From Leptospira jelokensis (lineage in GTDB: Bacteria > Spirochaetota > Leptospiria > Leptospirales > Leptospiraceae), in NCBI RefSeq assembly GCF_004769635.1, contig NZ_RQGH01000009.1, positions 186,001 through 250,000 on the forward strand: a DNA stretch of 64,000 nucleotides, written 5' to 3'. The translations under genes were made by a program, and so were the position numbers. This document shows positions 35,821 to 45,234 of the stretch, piece by piece (the first letter of the stretch is position 1; each line of letters opens with the position of its first letter). Under the pieces are notes generated by a model. That model made no database searches, was not told the origin of the DNA, and saw only the letters and a program-made list of their open reading frames with translations.

Positions 35821-38800
35821 ATGGGTTCATCCATCGTTCAGTATTTTCTCTCCAAAAGTTTATTTGTAAATCTTTTGACATTTCTCATTTTACTCGTTGG
35901 TGGGTTTACTGCCGCTACCATGAACAGGGAAGCATTCCCCAATATCAATTTTGATATCGTTAGTGTAACCACCATTTATCCAGGCGCAGCACCTGCCGAT
36001 GTGGAAAAACTTGTCACAAAACCACTCGAAGACGCCATCAAAGAAGTGGATGGGATCAAAGAATTTCGTTCGGCTTCGCTTGAGAACCGATCAGGTATCA
36101 TCATCACTATCGATCCGAATACCAAAAATACCCAGAAAGTGGTGGATGATTTGAAGTCTGCCATTGACCGCATCCAGGACCTTCCCACAGATGCGGAAGA
36201 CCCAATCGTAACAGAGATCACAACGGCAAGACAACCTGTGATTGAGATCCACCTAACATCCGACATGAAAGACGGAAAACCTGTGTTAACGGCAAAGGAA
36301 CTCAGAGACCAAGCCAAAATTTTAGAAGAAAAATTAAAAGACTTACCAACTGTCGCAAGGATTACGAAACGTGGTTGGCGCGAACGTGAGATGAAGGTGG
36401 ACTTAGATCCAGACAAATTGCGAAGTATGTCCCTTTCCTCAACTCAAGTGATCAATGCATTACGCCTACGGAATATCAATTTCCCGGGGGGGAACATCAA
36501 TGAAAAAACTAGAGAAATCATTGTTCGCACTGTTGGTGAGTTTGATACAGCAGAAGAGATTGAAAACGTGTTCATTCGTACAAATGATGCAGGTCGTTCT
36601 GTACGCATACGAGATGTCGCTCGTGTGACAGAAGGATTTGAAGATTCCGATTATTTAGACAAATCCAATGGAAACATCGCCATAGCCCTGACAGTCATCA
36701 AACGGGAAAAAGCCGATGCGATCTCAGTTGTAGATGAATCCAAAAAAGTAGTAGAAAGTTTTATCAAATCCACAAAAGGATCCGTCAAACACGCGTTTGT
36801 TAACGATCTATCAAAGTACATTAGAAGAAGGCTTGGTGTGCTTACATCCAACGCAGTTTCTGGTCTCATTCTTGTCACGGCATCCCTCTTTGTATTCCTA
36901 GGATGGCGAATGGCACTTATGACAGCACTTGGGATCCCAATCTCAATTGCCATGACCTTTGTGGCCATGAATTATATGGGCCTTACATTAAACCTAATTT
37001 CGATGATGGGCCTTATCATCGTTGTGGGGATTTTAGTGGATGATGCCATCATCATTTGTGAAAACGTATACCGCCACTTAGAAATGGGGGAAGAACCATT
37101 TGAAGCGGCGATGCGAGGGACAAGCGAAGTCCTCGCACCAGTGACAGCCACCGTGACAACTACCATTGCTGCCTTTGGGCCCATGTTGTTTATGACTGGG
37201 ATCTTTGGGAAGTTCATCCACTCCATTCCCCTTGTTGTGATTTTATCGCTTCTGAGTTCTTTGTTTGAGGCTTTTTTTATGTTACCTTCTCACTTATATG
37301 ATGTGAGTAAGGCCACTGATATGAAAGGAGAAGTGAAAGGAGAGTCACATTGGTTTTTGAAATTTAAGGAAAAAACCTATCTGCCCCTTCTCCGATTCGC
37401 ACTGACGAACCGTTGGAAAATGGTGGGACTCCTCTTAGGTCTCTTTGTATTTTCTATCGCCATCCAAGCAAAATTTGGAAAATTTAAACTTTTTCCCGGT
37501 GCCATCGAAACCTTCCAAATCCGTGTCACAGCCGAAACTGGATTAAAATTAGAAGAAACAGACCGGTTCATCCGCGCCATTGAACACACGATCGCAAAAC
37601 TCCCTGAAGGTGAAGTGGAAAACTACATTTCCCGAGTGGGGATCATCCAAAAAGATCCGAATGACCCTTTCACCAAAAGAGGGAAAAACTATGCACAAGT
37701 CATGGTTTACCTCACTCCCGATGATAACCGAGAACGTTCTACGGAAAAAATCATCGAAGTGGTACGAGAAAATTCCAAGTATTTGCTCAATGAAAAAGCC
37801 CTGGCTTTACTCGAAGAAAAATTAGCAAAGGAAAACTTGGAGAAAAAACAAGACGATAAAATCCAAATTGATGCCATTCCTTCCGAGTTTTTACCCCTCA
37901 AAGGAAAATTGGTCAACTTAGAGTTTGAAAAATTGGCAGGAGGACCTCCTGTTGGAAAACCTGTTGCAATTGAAATCAAAGGAGACGATTTTGCCACCTT
38001 ACTCAAAATAGGTGCTGAGTACAAAGCAGCCCTCGCTAAAATCAAAGGTGTCACAGACATTGGTGATGATTTTAACGAAGGAAAGGATGAAATCAGAGTG
38101 TCTGTTGACGAATCCCTTGCTTCCTTTGCGGGCGTAAGTGTCCAATCAGTTTCACTTGCCATCAACACTGCTTTACAAGGAACCGTTTCAACGAAAATCA
38201 AAAGGGCAGATGAGGAAGTGGATGTAAGAGTTCGTTTTCCCGAAGAATACAGGTCCTCCCTCGCACACTTAAATAAAGTATATGTCAATAACCTAACAGG
38301 AAATCTAATCCCTGTATCAAGACTCACAAGCTATGACCGAAATCCAGGTCGTGCATCCATCAACCACTTAGATGGCAAACGACTCCTGACAGTAACATCC
38401 AATATCGATGAAACCGTTTCCACATCAAGGCAGGTCAATTTAGAGGCAAAACAACTGACAGAAGGCATCATAGCCAAATACCCTGGGTATTCCGTTCGTT
38501 TCTCTGGGGAAAATAAAGACACGGAAGAGTCGATGGCCTCACTTGGCCGAGCCTTCCTTGTGGGACTGCTTATCATTTATATGATCCTTGCATCCCTCTT
38601 CCGATCCTTGGCCCAACCACTGATCGTGATGAGTGCCATTCCGTTTGCAGTGATTGGAGTGATCTTTGCCTTTTTGTTGCACGGACAACCCTTCTCCTTT
38701 TTGGCTTTCCTTGGAATCATTGGACTTGCGGGGGTAGTCGTCAACGACTCCATTGTCCTTGTGGATTGTGCAAACCAACTTAGAATTGAAGATCCTTCCA

Positions 38801-39075
38801 AATCCACTTTTGAATTATTAGTGGAAGCAGGAAGTATCCGTCTACGTGCTGTTATGCTCACAACAGTCACAACGGTCCTTGGATTGTTACCAACAGCATA
38901 TGGGATTGGAGGAAAGGATCCATTCCTTGTACCGATGGCACTTGCTTTTGGATGGGGGCTTGCCTTTGCCACCTTCATCACACTCATCATGGTACCAGTA
39001 TTTTATCTAAATTTGTATATGTTTCGGGACCGAATTTCCCAGCATTTGCAAAAGAGAAAAAAACAATTTGTCTAA
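35821..39075 (+). CDS. RND-superfamily efflux transporter (AcrB-like)
   Basis: The 1084-residue inner-membrane protein has the RND layout: a first span near residues 14-32, a large periplasmic loop, spans 2-6 with [17 protein letters not shown] (the TM4 Asp pair of the proton relay), a second large loop, then spans ending with [25 protein letters not shown] and [27 protein letters not shown]. It exports drugs, lipids or other amphiphiles using proton flow. The TM10 relay Lys of AcrB is replaced ([11 protein letters not shown]), as in many HAE-type relatives. No periplasmic adaptor or outer-membrane channel is adjacent, so partners must be elsewhere. The ATG follows CAGGAG; a clear terminator follows the gene. 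Confidence 0.9.
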   Translation: MGSSIVQYFLSKSLFVNLLTFLILLVGGFTAATMNREAFPNINFDIVSVTTIYPGAAPADVEKLVTKPLEDAIKEVDGIKEFRSASLENRSGIIITIDPNTKNTQKVVDDLKSAIDRIQDLPTDAEDPIVTEITTARQPVIEIHLTSDMKDGKPVLTAKELRDQAKILEEKLKDLPTVARITKRGWREREMKVDLDPDKLRSMSLSSTQVINALRLRNINFPGGNINEKTREIIVRTVGEFDTAEEIENVFIRTNDAGRSVRIRDVARVTEGFEDSDYLDKSNGNIAIALTVIKREKADAISVVDESKKVVESFIKSTKGSVKHAFVNDLSKYIRRRLGVLTSNAVSGLILVTASLFVFLGWRMALMTALGIPISIAMTFVAMNYMGLTLNLISMMGLIIVVGILVDDAIIICENVYRHLEMGEEPFEAAMRGTSEVLAPVTATVTTTIAAFGPMLFMTGIFGKFIHSIPLVVILSLLSSLFEAFFMLPSHLYDVSKATDMKGEVKGESHWFLKFKEKTYLPLLRFALTNRWKMVGLLLGLFVFSIAIQAKFGKFKLFPGAIETFQIRVTAETGLKLEETDRFIRAIEHTIAKLPEGEVENYISRVGIIQKDPNDPFTKRGKNYAQVMVYLTPDDNRERSTEKIIEVVRENSKYLLNEKALALLEEKLAKENLEKKQDDKIQIDAIPSEFLPLKGKLVNLEFEKLAGGPPVGKPVAIEIKGDDFATLLKIGAEYKAALAKIKGVTDIGDDFNEGKDEIRVSVDESLASFAGVSVQSVSLAINTALQGTVSTKIKRADEEVDVRVRFPEEYRSSLAHLNKVYVNNLTGNLIPVSRLTSYDRNPGRASINHLDGKRLLTVTSNIDETVSTSRQVNLEAKQLTEGIIAKYPGYSVRFSGENKDTEESMASLGRAFLVGLLIIYMILASLFRSLAQPLIVMSAIPFAVIGVIFAFLLHGQPFSFLAFLGIIGLAGVVVNDSIVLVDCANQLRIEDPSKSTFELLVEAGSIRLRAVMLTTVTTVLGLLPTAYGIGGKDPFLVPMALAFGWGLAFATFITLIMVPVFYLNLYMFRDRISQHLQKRKKQFV

Positions 39076-39097
39076 AGGCAAAATGGAATTGGAAACG

Positions 39098-39135
39098 AGT
39101 ATCCTTTACGAAAAAGGATACTGCCAGTTTTTTTT
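39098..39135 (+). terminator. Rho-independent terminator of RND transporter gene
   Basis: AGTATCCTTT (39098-39107) pairs perfectly with AAAGGATACT (39113-39122) around a 5-base loop, followed by GCCAG and eight T residues (39128-39135). It begins 22 bases after the transporter stop and ends just before the convergent deacetylase stop. Confidence 0.82.
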
Positions 39136-39139
39136 GTTG

Positions 39140-40330
39140 TTAGTCTTTTTCGTTGTTTAGTACTTCAGAAAGGGTAACGAAATGATACCCTTTCTCCTTC
39201 ATCCGTTCGATGAAAGTTGGTAAGATATAAATTAGTTTATCAAATTTACGTGGGCCACCAAGGTGCATGAGGATGATGGCTCCATTCATTCCATGGGGGT
39301 CTGCTTTTTCCCAATTGTCGAGAAAGGTTAAGGTTTCCTCACCTGTTTTGTAGTGTGGGTTTTTCACCACTTCCTTTTTGCCTTTGGATGTTTTTTTATA
39401 AAGGAATTGTTTGCTAATGTAATCAGGAAGGTCGAGGGAACCTTTCGCATTATTAGACCACATGATATGATCCGTATACCCTAAACTTGCATGGGCATCT
39501 AAAATCAATTGGCTGAGAGCTCCATAAGGCAATCTATAATATTTCTTTAATTCTTGTTTGGTGAGGGTATAAAAAGTATCTTCGACTCGTTTTAATTCTT
39601 CTGCCATTCGTGGGAGGTCGAGTACTGATTTTGATAAATAATCCAGTACCATCCTTTTTTTTAAGGATGTTTCCGTAACAGATCGTTGGTAGTTAAAATG
39701 AGACCAGGTATGGTTCCCAAATTCCACTGCGCCGGTTTTTGCCATCCGTTTGATATAATCTAAATTTTGCCTAACAAAAAAGGAACCATTGGTATCGGAA
39801 GGCCTTTCATTGGATAAAAACAAAGTCACTTTGATTTTGTGTTCTTTGATATAATTGTACAATACGGGAAGTTCTTCCCCAGTCGCCAAATCAAAGGTCA
39901 AAGCAATTTCTTTGTGAGCTTCATTCCCTCTTAAAATATTACGGCCTTTTGTGTTGGCACTGACTTCTTTTAGGAATTCAATATTTTCATCCACTTGTTT
40001 GGCAAGTTCAGTGTCGGGTTCTGCATCACCGGCAAGTGCATTTTCTTCTCGGAGTTGCTCTTGGTACATCAAAGAAAAGAGAGATTGTTCGAGCTCTCGT
40101 AAACTTCGTTCCTTTTCTTTGACTTCTGTTTCGAGTTTAGTCACACTGAGGCTTAAATAAAGTAGATACCCACAAAGTACAAGCACAGTGAGTCCCACAA
40201 AGGAAAGCGCCGAAATAAAGGCAAAACGACGGAGTTTTTTGGCAAACAACCGATCCTTTTCAATGTCCTTCGAAAGTTCATGGACAATGTCCTGAATTTC
40301 TTTCTCTTCGTTTGTCGGATCGAGTGACAT
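39140..40330 (-). CDS. Membrane-anchored NodB-type polysaccharide deacetylase
   Basis: The 396-residue protein has a cytosolic Lys/Glu-rich N-terminus, one membrane span (about residues 35-60), a periplasmic coiled coil (VTKLETEVKEKERSLRELEQ) and a NodB homology domain: motif 1 IALTFDLATG, motif 2 FGNHTWSHFNY, motif 3 YYRLPYGAL, motif 4 DHIMWSNN, motif 5 ILMHLGG. Such enzymes remove acetyl groups from cell-wall or polysaccharide sugars. Motif 1 lacks the second Asp of the usual FDDG, as in PdaB-like variants with FDISWG, so metal binding or activity may differ. It lies downstream of tyrS on the same strand. Confidence 0.85.
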   Translation of the reverse strand: MSLDPTNEEKEIQDIVHELSKDIEKDRLFAKKLRRFAFISALSFVGLTVLVLCGYLLYLSLSVTKLETEVKEKERSLRELEQSLFSLMYQEQLREENALAGDAEPDTELAKQVDENIEFLKEVSANTKGRNILRGNEAHKEIALTFDLATGEELPVLYNYIKEHKIKVTLFLSNERPSDTNGSFFVRQNLDYIKRMAKTGAVEFGNHTWSHFNYQRSVTETSLKKRMVLDYLSKSVLDLPRMAEELKRVEDTFYTLTKQELKKYYRLPYGALSQLILDAHASLGYTDHIMWSNNAKGSLDLPDYISKQFLYKKTSKGKKEVVKNPHYKTGEETLTFLDNWEKADPHGMNGAIILMHLGGPRKFDKLIYILPTFIERMKEKGYHFVTLSEVLNNEKD

Positions 40331-40366
40331 TTAGGTATGGCTTTCCTTAGTATCGATTATCGGAAA

Positions 40367-40392
40367 GGGACCTAGGGTTCTATACTAGTCCC
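40367..40392 (-). terminator. Possible weak terminator after tyrS
   Basis: GGGAC (40367-40371) pairs with GTCCC (40388-40392), with a further CTA/TAG pairing inside. Read on the - strand the hairpin is followed by TTTCC only. It lies nine bases beyond the tyrS stop and 36 bases before the deacetylase start. The short T-run makes the call weak. Confidence 0.35.
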
Positions 40393-40401
40393 ACCTCTCC
40401 T

Positions 40402-41628
40402 TTATGTTTTGAGCTTTAAAAATTTTCCTTTCTTGCCTTGTCGGATGAGGTATTCCTTCCCTTTTTCCAAAACAAGGCTAGGATCTGAAATTTTTTCCTC
40501 ATCCAAATACAATCCCCCCGCTTGGATGAGCCTACGACCCTCGGAAACACTGGGGATGAATTTGAGTTGGGACAGAACATAAACTAGGAGCGGTGGTTTT
40601 TCCGAAAACCATGCTCCGTCCAAAACCTCTGTTGGGATATCGTCAGGCAAAGCTCTGTTTTTGGTATTGTGGATGGCTGTCCACTCTTCCACAGCCTTAC
40701 GGTTCTCTTCCTTTGGATGGAGTTGGTCCATAATGAGAAGGGCCAATTCTGTTTTCACTTCCTTGGGGTGGAGTGTTTTGGAACGAATCCCCTCTTTTCG
40801 TTTTTCCACATCGACGAGTGGAATGTCTGTGAGCAGTTCAAAATAATTCCACATCAATTCATCGGAGATGGACATGATTTTTCCATACATATCAATGGGT
40901 TTTTCAATAATGCCAACATAGTTCCCAAGAGACTTTGACATTTTTTTTACACCATCAAGGCCAACGAGGAGTGGCAAGGTGATGACGACTTGTGGTTTTT
41001 GACCGTATTCTCTTTGTAAGTCGCGACCAACTAACATGTTAAATTTTTGGTCAGTTCCTCCAAGTTCCACATCGGACTTCATGGCGACTGAATCATACCC
41101 TTGCACAAGTGGGTATAAAAACTCAATCATAGAAATAGGAGTTCCTGCTTTATGGCGTTTGGTGAAATCATCACGTTCTAACATCCGCGAGACTGTGTAT
41201 TTGGATGTTAACACAAGGACATCTTCAAATTTCATTTCCGAACACCAATGGGAGTTATAAAGGATTTTCGTTTTCTTTGGATCTAAGATCTTAAACACTT
41301 GCGTTTGGTATGTTTTGGAATTTTCTAAAACTTCTTCTTTGCTTAACCTTTTTCTTGTTTCCGATTTTCCCGTTGGGTCACCAATCATGGCGGTGAAGTC
41401 ACCAAGCATAAAACAAACTTCATGCCCTAGGTCTTGGAAATGTTTTAATTTTCTAAGTAATACGAAATGACCTAAGTGTAAATCGGGTGCCGTGGGATCA
41501 AATCCAGTTTTGATTGTCAGGGAAGGTTTGGCTTTGATTTTATCTAGAAGTTCCACTTCACTGATGATCTCAACAGTGCCCCGGCGGATGGTAACTAATT
41601 CTTGGTTCAATTCTGTTTCAGTTTTCAT
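40402..41628 (-). CDS. tyrS: Tyrosyl-tRNA synthetase
   Basis: The 408-residue class I synthetase charges tRNA-Tyr. [19 protein letters not shown] holds the HIGH-type motif (HLGH) and [15 protein letters not shown] the KMSKS loop. The C-terminal part ends in an S4-like RNA-binding domain ([19 protein letters not shown]). Length and the arrangement of motifs correspond to the TyrZ-type branch that many bacteria use. It is divergent from glpD, with about 97 bases between starts holding the glpD promoter. Confidence 0.94.
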   Translation of the reverse strand: MKTETELNQELVTIRRGTVEIISEVELLDKIKAKPSLTIKTGFDPTAPDLHLGHFVLLRKLKHFQDLGHEVCFMLGDFTAMIGDPTGKSETRKRLSKEEVLENSKTYQTQVFKILDPKKTKILYNSHWCSEMKFEDVLVLTSKYTVSRMLERDDFTKRHKAGTPISMIEFLYPLVQGYDSVAMKSDVELGGTDQKFNMLVGRDLQREYGQKPQVVITLPLLVGLDGVKKMSKSLGNYVGIIEKPIDMYGKIMSISDELMWNYFELLTDIPLVDVEKRKEGIRSKTLHPKEVKTELALLIMDQLHPKEENRKAVEEWTAIHNTKNRALPDDIPTEVLDGAWFSEKPPLLVYVLSQLKFIPSVSEGRRLIQAGGLYLDEEKISDPSLVLEKGKEYLIRQGKKGKFLKLKT

Positions 41629-41667
41629 AACAATTTCAAAAATTTTCGATGGTAGAAAAGGTGACTT

Positions 41668-41698
41668 TTGACAACACTAACCTTAGAATCTCTATAGG
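41668..41698 (+). promoter_or_regulatory. Possible glpD promoter
   Basis: TTGACA (41668-41673) is followed by TATAGG (41693-41698) at a long spacing of 19, or by CTATAG at 18. It lies 28 bases before the glpD start. No operator-like palindrome was recognised around it. Confidence 0.4.
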
Positions 41699-41725
41699 CA
41701 ACCACCAAAGTACGTAAAAACCCTT

Positions 41726-43333
41726 ATGAACCATTTAGATGAAAGAAAACAAACGCTGAAACAGTTAGAATCCACCCAGTATGATATTTTAATTTTAGGT
41801 GGTGGTGCCACTGGTTCCGGCACTGCCCTGGATGCCAGCCTTCGAGGGTACAAAGTAGCCCTATTAGAAAAGGGGGATTTTTCCCAAGGGACAAGTTCGC
41901 GTTCTACCAAACTCATCCATGGCGGTGTCCGTTATCTGGCTCAGTTCCATTTTAAGTTAATTTACGAAGCACTTTCCGAAAGAAAACGCCTGCTCACCAA
42001 TGCACCACACTTAGTGAAACCATTACAATTTGTTTTACCAACCTATGTTTGGTGGGAAAAACCATTTTACTCCATTGGCCTTACCATGTATGACCTACTC
42101 GCAGGAAAGTCCATTGTCCCTGGCCACGAAAGGATCTCAAAAGCAACTGCTCTGGATTATTTTGCATCGTTAAAAAAACAAAACCTAAAGGGTGGGATTT
42201 CCTATTATGATGCCCAGTTCAATGATGCTCGGCTTAATGTCACCACAGTTCGGGCTGCAAAGGAAAATGGAGCCGATGTTGTCTCAAGGATCGAAGTGAC
42301 AAACTTTTTAAAAGATGCCAATGGAAGGATCATTGGTGTGACTGCGAAGGATTCGATAACGAAAAAGGTTGTTTCCATACGAGCAAAAGTAGTCGCAAAC
42401 ACAACGGGAGTTTGGATTGATTCCCTACGCAAATTGGATGACCCGAACACAGAAAATGTACTTGCCCCAAGCCAAGGCATCCACCTTGTTTTTGATAAAG
42501 AAAAATTGCCTTGCCGCACCGCCATGATCATCCCAAAAACTGCGGATGGCAGAGTGGTCTTTGTCATCCCTTGGGAAGGAAAAGTGTTACTCGGAACCAC
42601 AGACACTCCAATCCAAAAAATTGAAAATGAACCTCTCCCCTTACAATCGGAAGTCGAATTTTTACTCAAAACAGGGAATGATTATTTAGATACAAAGTTA
42701 ACCAAAGAAGACATCGAATCCGTGTTTAGTGGCCTGAGACCTCTTATCTCCACAGGTGACAAAAAAGATACAAAATCCATTTCCAGAGAAGAAGCCATCC
42801 TGGTCTCTGATTCAGGACTTGTGACCATGTCTGGTGGCAAATGGTCTACCTTCCGGAAAATGGCAGAGGACCTAACAGACAAACTCATCGCCGTAGGGAA
42901 ATTGCCATCCAAAATGAAATGTTTCACTGCAAGTTTTGCCTTCCCAGGTGCTGATGGGTACAGCAAACACCTCGTCGCAAAAATCCAAACGATGTATGAC
43001 TTACCCTATGAAACAGCAGTTCGGTTGGCAGATGCCTATGGTGGAGAGGTCCCTCTCATCCTTGGGAAAAAACCAAAAGAAATCAAAAAAGGAACAGGTT
43101 ACTTTGTGGAAGAGATCAAACACTTTGTGAAAAAAGAATTTGCCTTATCTGTATCCGATGTTTTGTCGAGAAGGTGGAGGCTTATCTTTTTGGATTTAAA
43201 ATTAGCAGAGTCGCTCGCCATTCCTACAAACAACATCCTTGCCAAAGAACTTGGATGGAAAGAAACAGAGAAAAAATCTTCTCTTAACGAACTCCTCAAA
43301 CACATTAAGGATTTAAAGAAAACGATCGCCTAA
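41726..43333 (+). CDS. glpD: Aerobic glycerol-3-phosphate dehydrogenase GlpD
   Basis: The 535-residue FAD enzyme oxidises glycerol-3-phosphate to dihydroxyacetone phosphate and delivers electrons to the quinone pool at the inner membrane. The dinucleotide fold is ILGGGATGSGTALDASLRGY; GDFSQGTSSRSTKLIHGGVRYLAQ is the family signature; GLRPLISTGDKKDTKSISREE and SGGKWSTFRKMAEDL lie near the C-terminal half. No glpK or glpF is adjacent, so it probably serves phospholipid and fatty-acid-derived glycerol phosphate as much as glycerol. A hairpin terminator follows. Confidence 0.94.
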   Translation: MNHLDERKQTLKQLESTQYDILILGGGATGSGTALDASLRGYKVALLEKGDFSQGTSSRSTKLIHGGVRYLAQFHFKLIYEALSERKRLLTNAPHLVKPLQFVLPTYVWWEKPFYSIGLTMYDLLAGKSIVPGHERISKATALDYFASLKKQNLKGGISYYDAQFNDARLNVTTVRAAKENGADVVSRIEVTNFLKDANGRIIGVTAKDSITKKVVSIRAKVVANTTGVWIDSLRKLDDPNTENVLAPSQGIHLVFDKEKLPCRTAMIIPKTADGRVVFVIPWEGKVLLGTTDTPIQKIENEPLPLQSEVEFLLKTGNDYLDTKLTKEDIESVFSGLRPLISTGDKKDTKSISREEAILVSDSGLVTMSGGKWSTFRKMAEDLTDKLIAVGKLPSKMKCFTASFAFPGADGYSKHLVAKIQTMYDLPYETAVRLADAYGGEVPLILGKKPKEIKKGTGYFVEEIKHFVKKEFALSVSDVLSRRWRLIFLDLKLAESLAIPTNNILAKELGWKETEKKSSLNELLKHIKDLKKTIA

Positions 43334-43356
43334 CTCAAAGAAAATGATAAAGACTG

Positions 43357-43393
43357 GTGTTGCCTGAAGAGGCATGCACCGGCAACACTTTTG
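43357..43393 (+). terminator. Terminator after glpD
   Basis: GTGTTGCC (43357-43364) pairs with GGCAACAC (43381-43388), followed by TTTTG. The loop contains a smaller GCCT/AGGC stem that could compete. It lies 24 bases after the glpD stop. Confidence 0.6.
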
Positions 43394-43421
43394 TTCAAAA
43401 ATAGACCAAACGACAAAATCA

Positions 43422-43955
43422 ATGGATTTAGAAAATATTTTTCATATAAAAAAGGAAACTTTGGTTTCAAAATCCAAAATTTTAGTAAACTATTTATTTA
43501 TGAGAGAAAGCTACGTTCTTTATACACATCTTTCAGAAAAAAAAATTTTGGATCGGATCTCATCGATTTTACAAGAAAAATACTTCCATAGAATCATTAA
43601 AAATCAGTTCCAAATGTATCGAAAGGGTTCTTATAGAGGTGAGGCTATGGGTTCTTCTAGCATAGCAATCCCTTATTTACAAGGCACAATTTTTCCTGAA
43701 GCAAAGATTTCCTTTATCTCAATCATAACAAAACCCCACCCAATGTTTACCTTCATAACCTCATTATTTTACCTAATTGTGATCACACTGATCATTTCTG
43801 ATACATTCGGTATCCTGAATGCAACTTCTAAAATTTCACCTATGATCCTATTCCTACCAATCGTTTGGCATTTGAATCATTTGATTTATTTAAAAAATGA
43901 GTCTCGCATCATCAAAACTTTTTTGATGCAAGTGTTGGAAGCAAAAGATTCCTAA
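43422..43955 (+). CDS. AT-rich small membrane protein, unknown
   Basis: About 177 residues, with two hydrophobic segments near the C-terminus (FITSLFYLIVITLIISDTFG and ISPMILFLPIVWHLNHLIYL). The N-terminal half is soluble and charged (LSEKKILDRISSILQEKYFHRI). I do not recognise the family. The start is unclear: ATG at 43422, TTG at 43461 behind AAAGGAAAC, or ATG at 43500. The region before 43422 is taken by the glpD terminator. Base use is more AT-rich than that of the neighbours, which could mean acquired or weakly constrained DNA. A hairpin follows its stop. Confidence 0.5.
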   Translation: MDLENIFHIKKETLVSKSKILVNYLFMRESYVLYTHLSEKKILDRISSILQEKYFHRIIKNQFQMYRKGSYRGEAMGSSSIAIPYLQGTIFPEAKISFISIITKPHPMFTFITSLFYLIVITLIISDTFGILNATSKISPMILFLPIVWHLNHLIYLKNESRIIKTFLMQVLEAKDS

Positions 43956-44010
43956 AATTCCTTTCGTGGGAAGTAGCAAAGGAATTCCATGCTCGCTTCG
44001 TTTTTTATTT
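43956..44010 (+). terminator. Possible terminator after the AT-rich membrane protein
   Basis: AATTCCTTT (43956-43964) pairs with AAAGGAATT (43978-43986). A run of six T (44001-44006) follows after 14 bases, which is further than in a canonical terminator. It sits between this gene and the convergent lipoprotein gene. Confidence 0.45.
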
Positions 44011-44028
44011 CAATCTTACGTTAGAAAA

Positions 44029-45138
44029 CTATTTTGGAATTGGTAGTTCGTAATGATAAAACGTGCGCCCTGTTTCTTTTTCCTTCAAAACAAAAAGGAA
44101 ATGGGTTTTGGGTTGGTACACTTCTGAAAATTTTGTCCCTAATTTGGTTTTAAAGTTTTCATAATCTTCATCCCCAACCTCAGCCCGTTTGAAGATCCAA
44201 GAAATGTTACGTTCAATCCCACCGTTATCAAAATAGCTAAGGTTTAATTCCAAACCCTCTTCTGAAGATTGTAATAATGTATAAGTACCTACAATGGATG
44301 GTAAAAAACCAGTGGGGTCCCCTTCTCCATACATCTCTGAAAAACTAAAGGTTTGGTCTGGTTTAAAAAATACAGGTAACACGGTTCCTTGGTCATAAAA
44401 CAAAATGGTCCCTTTTGCATTGGCTAATACCAATTGTTTGAAACCATAAGCATGCCTCTCGGCCTTTCCAAACTGTGTGATGGTTCGTTTGATTTTATCA
44501 AAAGAAACCCATGGATAAGGAAAAAATCCCTCTTTTTTTACCTCACCCATTTTGATTTCCGACAAACAAACACGGCCTGTGTTCCCTTGGCCAACCGTTT
44601 CCAAAATTTCAAATCGGATCACATTGCCTTCAAACGTGGAATCCAAATCCACAACTTGTAAACCTTGTTTTCCAAACTTCGCTTTCGTGAGTTCAATGTC
44701 TTTTGTGCGGTCTTCCTTCAATTTATTTTTGGAATCGTTTTTTTCCATCCAAAAGGAAGATACCCTAAGTTTTTTAACCATGTCATGATTTTTTAGATCA
44801 TTAGCACTGCGATGAAACCCATTTAACAACTGCAATGCTGAAAACTGAGTTTTATTGGATAAAAAAATTGTGAATCCAGATCCAACTTCTTTGGCACTCG
44901 CACAAAATGCGGTTCCATACTTTTCATCCAAAGCGAATTCAGGACTAAACCTCCAAGGTTCTTCCGGACTTACTTGCCCCACACTTTGGGTTTTATCATA
45001 GTCCAATTGTGTTTCTGATTTTTGGCAATGGAGGCTGAGAGAGAGTAAGAGTATGGGGAGAAGATTGAAATGCCGATGGAAAAAAGAGAAACGGGATGGC
45101 CCGAACGGCTTGCGGTGAGTGTGAGAAAGGAATTGCAT
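44029..45138 (-). CDS. Lipoprotein with discoidin-like (NADase-type glycan-binding) region
   Basis: The 369-residue protein has a signal ending LPILLLSLSLHC, giving a lipidated Cys after SLH. The next part (SPEFALDEKYGTAFCASAKEVGSGFTIFLS ... LQLLNGFHRS ... VKKLRVSSFW) matches the pattern of discoidin-like carbohydrate-binding domains often found in leptospiral lipoproteins, here recognised from memory. The C-terminal half is beta-rich and unassigned. I chose the ATG at 45138, since longer frames place non-signal sequence and the rpoD terminator inside the gene. Its exposed location and ligand are unknown. Confidence 0.7.
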   Translation of the reverse strand: MQFLSHTHRKPFGPSRFSFFHRHFNLLPILLLSLSLHCQKSETQLDYDKTQSVGQVSPEEPWRFSPEFALDEKYGTAFCASAKEVGSGFTIFLSNKTQFSALQLLNGFHRSANDLKNHDMVKKLRVSSFWMEKNDSKNKLKEDRTKDIELTKAKFGKQGLQVVDLDSTFEGNVIRFEILETVGQGNTGRVCLSEIKMGEVKKEGFFPYPWVSFDKIKRTITQFGKAERHAYGFKQLVLANAKGTILFYDQGTVLPVFFKPDQTFSFSEMYGEGDPTGFLPSIVGTYTLLQSSEEGLELNLSYFDNGGIERNISWIFKRAEVGDEDYENFKTKLGTKFSEVYQPKTHFLFVLKEKETGRTFYHYELPIPK

Positions 45139-45156
45139 ACGGGATAAGAACGACTT

Positions 45157-45202
45157 TAGAAACAAAAAGAGATCCATGGATAAAAAAAACCATGAATCTC
45201 TT
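45157..45202 (-). terminator. Terminator of the rpsU-dnaG-rpoD operon
   Basis: AAGAGATCCATGG (45167-45179) and CCATGAATCTCTT (45190-45202) form a 13-bp stem with one mismatch. On the - strand the structure is followed by TTTTTGTTT. It begins 33 bases after the rpoD stop and separates the operon from the lipoprotein gene downstream on the same strand. Confidence 0.75.
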
Positions 45203-45234
45203 CGAAAGACCAATCAAGTAAAAAACAGTTTTCT

